From Planktomarina sp. (GTDB lineage Bacteria; Pseudomonadota; Alphaproteobacteria; Rhodobacterales; Rhodobacteraceae), in contig JAFMEA010000020.1 in NCBI GenBank assembly GCA_017856985.1, positions 1-36,116 on the forward strand: DNA of 36,116 bases, written 5' to 3'. Shown here one piece after another: positions 33,149 through 36,116 of the stretch. The translations under genes were made by a program, and so were the position numbers. The notes beneath the pieces were generated by a model. That model was given only the letters and a program-made list of their open reading frames with translations, was not told where the DNA came from and made no database searches. The first letter of the stretch is position 1; each line of letters begins with the position of its first letter.

Positions 33149-34177
33149 ATGACTAATTTACCCTCGTTAACTTCATTAACTGAATTTCGTAATTTCATGG
33201 AAGAGTTGCCTAATTTTGATAAAGCAGCTTATGAACAGGCCGTAGACCGTAATTCGCAATTAACAAAACCACCTGGGGCACTGGGAGATCTGGAGAATTT
33301 AGGAATTTGGTATGCGAGTTGGTTCGGGACAGCTAAGCTAAAATTAGAAGCACCCCAAGTCGTAATTTTTGCGGGAAACCATGGGGTTACAGCTAATTTT
33401 GATATATCAAAATTTCCAGCTGAAGTGACTGAGCAGATGGTTTTTAATTTCAGAGCTGGTGGTGCTGCCATAAATCAGTTGTCTGGGGTATGTGGGGCGA
33501 AGATGGATGTATATGCCCTGGATCTAGATATACCCACTGCAGATTTTACTAAAACCTCTGCAATGACAGAAGCTGAATTGCTAAAATCTTTACAAATAGG
33601 TTGGAATTCTGTTGACCCCTCGTCAGACCTTTTTATCGCGGGTGAGATGGGTATTGGGAACACGACATCAGCTGCAGCAATTGCTGCAGCTCTTTTTGGT
33701 GGAGGTGGCAAGGATTGGGTTGGCCGAGGTACTGGCGTCGATGATACAGGGCTCAAAGTAAAGAGCGATGTTGTTGATGCTGGTTTAGTTCGCCATAAAA
33801 AGGACCTGGACGACCCATTGTCTGTGCTTCGAGTATTGGGAGGCAGGGAAATAGCGGCGATGGTCGGTGCAATAGCGTCTGCGCGCGCTCATAGTATTCC
33901 TGTGTTGTTAGATGGATTTATTTGCTCAGCGGCTGCAGCCGTCTTATATAAGATGAACCATTGTGCATTAGATCATACACAGGCAGGCCACGTGAGTGCC
34001 GAAGGAGCGCATGCGCAGATGTTGAGTAAGCTTGGCAAAAAGCCATTGTTGATGCTCGGCCTTCGTTTGGGCGAAGGCTCAGGGGCAGCTTTGGCAATTA
34101 ATATAGTGAAAGGTGCCGTAGCTTGCCTTTCAGGCATGGCAACATTTTCTGAAGCCAAAGTATCCACTAAGACATAG
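33149..34177 (+). CDS. cobT: Nicotinate-nucleotide-dimethylbenzimidazole phosphoribosyltransferase
   Basis: 342 aa. The N-terminal [17 protein letters not shown] is the family start. FAGNHGVTA and [20 protein letters not shown] follow, and the C-terminal catalytic Glu is E309 in [12 protein letters not shown]. It makes alpha-ribazole phosphate from dimethylbenzimidazole and nicotinate mononucleotide, supplying the lower ligand used by CobS. There is no strong RBS, only a purine-poor leader. It is convergent with the SleB-type hydrolase gene, 13 nt between stops. Confidence 0.95.
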   Translation: MTNLPSLTSLTEFRNFMEELPNFDKAAYEQAVDRNSQLTKPPGALGDLENLGIWYASWFGTAKLKLEAPQVVIFAGNHGVTANFDISKFPAEVTEQMVFNFRAGGAAINQLSGVCGAKMDVYALDLDIPTADFTKTSAMTEAELLKSLQIGWNSVDPSSDLFIAGEMGIGNTTSAAAIAAALFGGGGKDWVGRGTGVDDTGLKVKSDVVDAGLVRHKKDLDDPLSVLRVLGGREIAAMVGAIASARAHSIPVLLDGFICSAAAAVLYKMNHCALDHTQAGHVSAEGAHAQMLSKLGKKPLLMLGLRLGEGSGAALAINIVKGAVACLSGMATFSEAKVSTKT

Positions 34178-34190
34178 CAATTGATCCAGT

Positions 34191-36116
34191 TTAACTCTTT
34201 GGTAGTTTTAACATTATTGATTTTCCGGATTTTAAGTAAGTTAAAGTGGCCGGACTAATATCTACTACCTGGCCACCATTCAAGCTATCTCCAATGCCAA
34301 TTTTTACAATTTCGCCATCTAGTAGTCTGACTAATGCAGAGCGTTTTTTTGTAGTGCCATTAACACCAATGAGGTTAATTCTTTCAAAGTTTAATATCTG
34401 TTTTGATGTAGCAGTTAGATTTGTATAACTGCCACTTATACCGGTGGGAGGCCTAAACTCAGATGGCTTTATGATTTGTTCAATCGGCATTTTGGCAAGT
34501 TCAAGTATTTTAGGTCGTGTTTTGGGTCGCTTGGATAATGAATCCGTTGGATTATTTAGAGTAATATCTTTTCTTTGCATCACTTTAATAGTCGACGGCC
34601 TGACGGTTGGACGGAAAAATACTAAGCTTTTGTTTTTAGTTGGTGTATAAAATTTGTGTTTACCAATTTTTGTGGTTTCGTAGAACTTTGATGACCAAAA
34701 CGGTTTCACTGAAGTAGAATGATAAAACGTAGCTCCTCCAACTAGTTGGCGTAAACCGTCCTTAATCATGATTTCAGCGATCTTGCCTGCGCGAGCATAG
34801 TTCTCATTCTTTGGAATATTTTCATGAACCCCGTCACATTTGTAGCTAAATTGGCAAGCATGCCTACGTCCAGAGCCCTGATCAACAACAGCACAAATTG
34901 TATTAGGAAACTTTGAGCTGTCTACACGATTGAGGATAACCTCTGCCACAGCAAACTGTCCGACCACTTTCTCTCCTCGAGCCTCGAAATACAATGCCTC
35001 CGTCAGGCACGTCCATTCTGGATCTCTTGAGGTTGGAGCCGCAAGGTTATTCAACCAACTCTGCGTGTAATTGATAGGCCCGCGCTTTGCTTTATTTTTT
35101 TGTTTTTGAATAAAAGCTTCGTCAGAAAAGGGCGTGTAAACCGTATTTTCGAGTTCTAATGCTGCTCGTAAAAGAGGTCTCTTGTCTGGCGCGCTCATAT
35201 TTATAGCTAACCTGGTCAAAGGCCTCACTGACTGTGGTGCCATTTCCTTTGCAGGAAACGGCTCTTTTATTTGTAGCCGTGAACTCTGTTTCTCCAACAG
35301 TTCTGCTGATGAAACAGCATCTAAGTTTGCGAAATGATCTGATTGTGACGGTGCTAAAGACCTATCATCCAGAGTAGCGTATATGTTCACTTTTTGTATA
35401 GGATTCGCCGAAGAAATGGGTATGGGGGGTTGAATTGAAACTCCTGTGATAGAAAAACTTTTCTCCTCACTTTTTGAATAGTTTAGTATGTTTAAATCTA
35501 ATGATAGTGATGGAGAAACGCCGTGTTTTACGCTGAAATAACCTGGCTTGATGGATTTCTTCAATCCATGAGTGCTGGTCAGCGCTGTTACATCATCGCT
35601 TACTGTCGGAGCTGGGAGTTGCTTAATTTTTGCAGGCCGAATTTGATCAAATAATAATTCTTGACCACTATCGGCAGTAATTTGTCGCTTATTGGAGCTT
35701 CTAGAATTGACCTTGGGTCTGTAATTTGGTTCCTGAACTATTTGATCACTTGGCTTTGCGCTAAAATTAGTGACATCGGTTGAATAAAGCCAATTAGAAA
35801 CGGTTTTGTGACTGTAGATTGCTGTTAATGATGTGATTGATATCCAAAAAGTGATGGTAATTGATGCTACTTGGAAACCAGAAAATTGTGGTTTGCCTAG
35901 CTTGCCAAAAACTGAAAAATTGAAAAGTAATTGAGAGCGGTTTGGTTTGACTGTTCCCGATAATTCTTCGTACCAACTTTTTTGAGTATTAATACCAAGC
36001 CATTGTTTGGTCTCATTTACAGCTTTTTCTGTTTCAGAACGTTCCCCCCTAACTTCAACCAATCTTGTCTCCAACCCGGTGTCTCGGTCATTTTGTGCTG
36101 CTGATACAAAAATCTT
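34191..36116 (-). CDS. SleB-type cell wall hydrolase, 5' end probably beyond the window
   Basis: The frame is open from the stop at 34191 to the right edge (641 codons). The first usable start inside is a TTG at 36074 with no RBS, and no ATG occurs in the N-terminal region, so the true start is probably outside. Counted from the TTG, one transmembrane helix lies at about residues 66-90. A ~260-residue low-complexity Ser/Pro/Lys-rich linker follows, then the hydrolase_2 (SleB/CwlJ) domain at about 355-475 (CLTEALYFEARGE, AEVILNRVDSSKFPNTICAVV, RRHACQFSYKCDG, GATFYH), then a basic tail ending in a small SH3/PilP-like strand segment. The domain cleaves peptidoglycan, probably as a lytic transglycosylase; orientation implies the domain is periplasmic. 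Confidence 0.85.
   Translation of the reverse strand, partial: KIFVSAAQNDRDTGLETRLVEVRGERSETEKAVNETKQWLGINTQKSWYEELSGTVKPNRSQLLFNFSVFGKLGKPQFSGFQVASITITFWISITSLTAIYSHKTVSNWLYSTDVTNFSAKPSDQIVQEPNYRPKVNSRSSNKRQITADSGQELLFDQIRPAKIKQLPAPTVSDDVTALTSTHGLKKSIKPGYFSVKHGVSPSLSLDLNILNYSKSEEKSFSITGVSIQPPIPISSANPIQKVNIYATLDDRSLAPSQSDHFANLDAVSSAELLEKQSSRLQIKEPFPAKEMAPQSVRPLTRLAINMSAPDKRPLLRAALELENTVYTPFSDEAFIQKQKNKAKRGPINYTQSWLNNLAAPTSRDPEWTCLTEALYFEARGEKVVGQFAVAEVILNRVDSSKFPNTICAVVDQGSGRRHACQFSYKCDGVHENIPKNENYARAGKIAEIMIKDGLRQLVGGATFYHSTSVKPFWSSKFYETTKIGKHKFYTPTKNKSLVFFRPTVRPSTIKVMQRKDITLNNPTDSLSKRPKTRPKILELAKMPIEQIIKPSEFRPPTGISGSYTNLTATSKQILNFERINLIGVNGTTKKRSALVRLLDGEIVKIGIGDSLNGGQVVDISPATLTYLKSGKSIMLKLPKS

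Noticed and set aside
1-36116. Mobile elements, prophage, defence islands or CRISPR
   Set aside because: No transposase, integrase, phage structural gene, direct-repeat array or abrupt composition shift was seen; all recognisable genes are chromosomal housekeeping or metabolic genes.

Overview
The window is a stretch of chromosome from an AT-leaning alphaproteobacterium (low-to-mid 40s % GC by eye). It most resembles low-GC marine Rhodobacterales (Roseobacter-like). The evidence is the set of Rhodobacterales-type small conserved families (the 62-aa protein at 19744, the single-TM protein divergent from an RluA-type synthase, the 63-aa four-cysteine-pair protein), the block TPR protein / Suv3-like helicase / S4 protein / FdxA / CarD, and a tRNA-His with discriminator A73 and no encoded G-1, a trait of the Rhizobiales-Rhodobacterales-Caulobacterales group. 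I see no insertion sequence, prophage, integron or CRISPR array. Genes are packed tightly, with many start/stop overlaps.

Layout. 1-2.5 kb: the 5' end of a minus-strand lipoprotein gene and a cytosolic reductive-dehalogenase-like protein, divergent from a beta-hydroxyacid dehydrogenase. 2.8-9.4 kb: a glutamate-type dehydrogenase, then a heterotetrameric sarcosine oxidase operon soxB-soxD-soxA-soxG. 9.4-13.4 kb: dnaG, only 9 nt after soxG, then rpoD. 13.7-18.9 kb: nrdR-ribD, then ribE-ribB(A)-ribH-nusB-esterase with overlapping junctions. 18.9-19.2 kb: a GC-richer non-coding block that folds well and looks like a small-RNA gene. 19.3-21.8 kb: mmcB, two small conserved proteins, tRNA-His, and an RluA-family synthase whose start codon overlaps that of a divergent membrane protein. 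22-27.3 kb: rpoH, a Gfo/Idh/MocA oxidoreductase, M3 peptidase pepF, an HpcH/HpaI aldolase and an SCP2-domain protein. 27.4-32.3 kb: TPR protein, Suv3-like helicase, S4 protein, 7Fe ferredoxin, CarD/CdnL. 32.3-36.1 kb: divergent cobS and cobT, and a SleB-type cell-wall hydrolase running off the right edge.

How the genes fit together. The sox operon oxidises sarcosine to glycine with transfer of one-carbon units to tetrahydrofolate, and the dehydrogenase upstream fits amino-nitrogen catabolism. The rib genes supply FMN/FAD, which sarcosine oxidase uses. cobS/cobT complete cobalamin, the cofactor expected for the dehalogenase-like protein. These links are inference from content and not demonstrated regulation. 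The items most worth a second look are the candidate structured RNA at 18931-19211, the TAT-less reductive-dehalogenase homologue, the non-canonical tRNA-His, the CATG divergent start overlap, and a ghost-like small ORF with its own terminator at 2536-2732.
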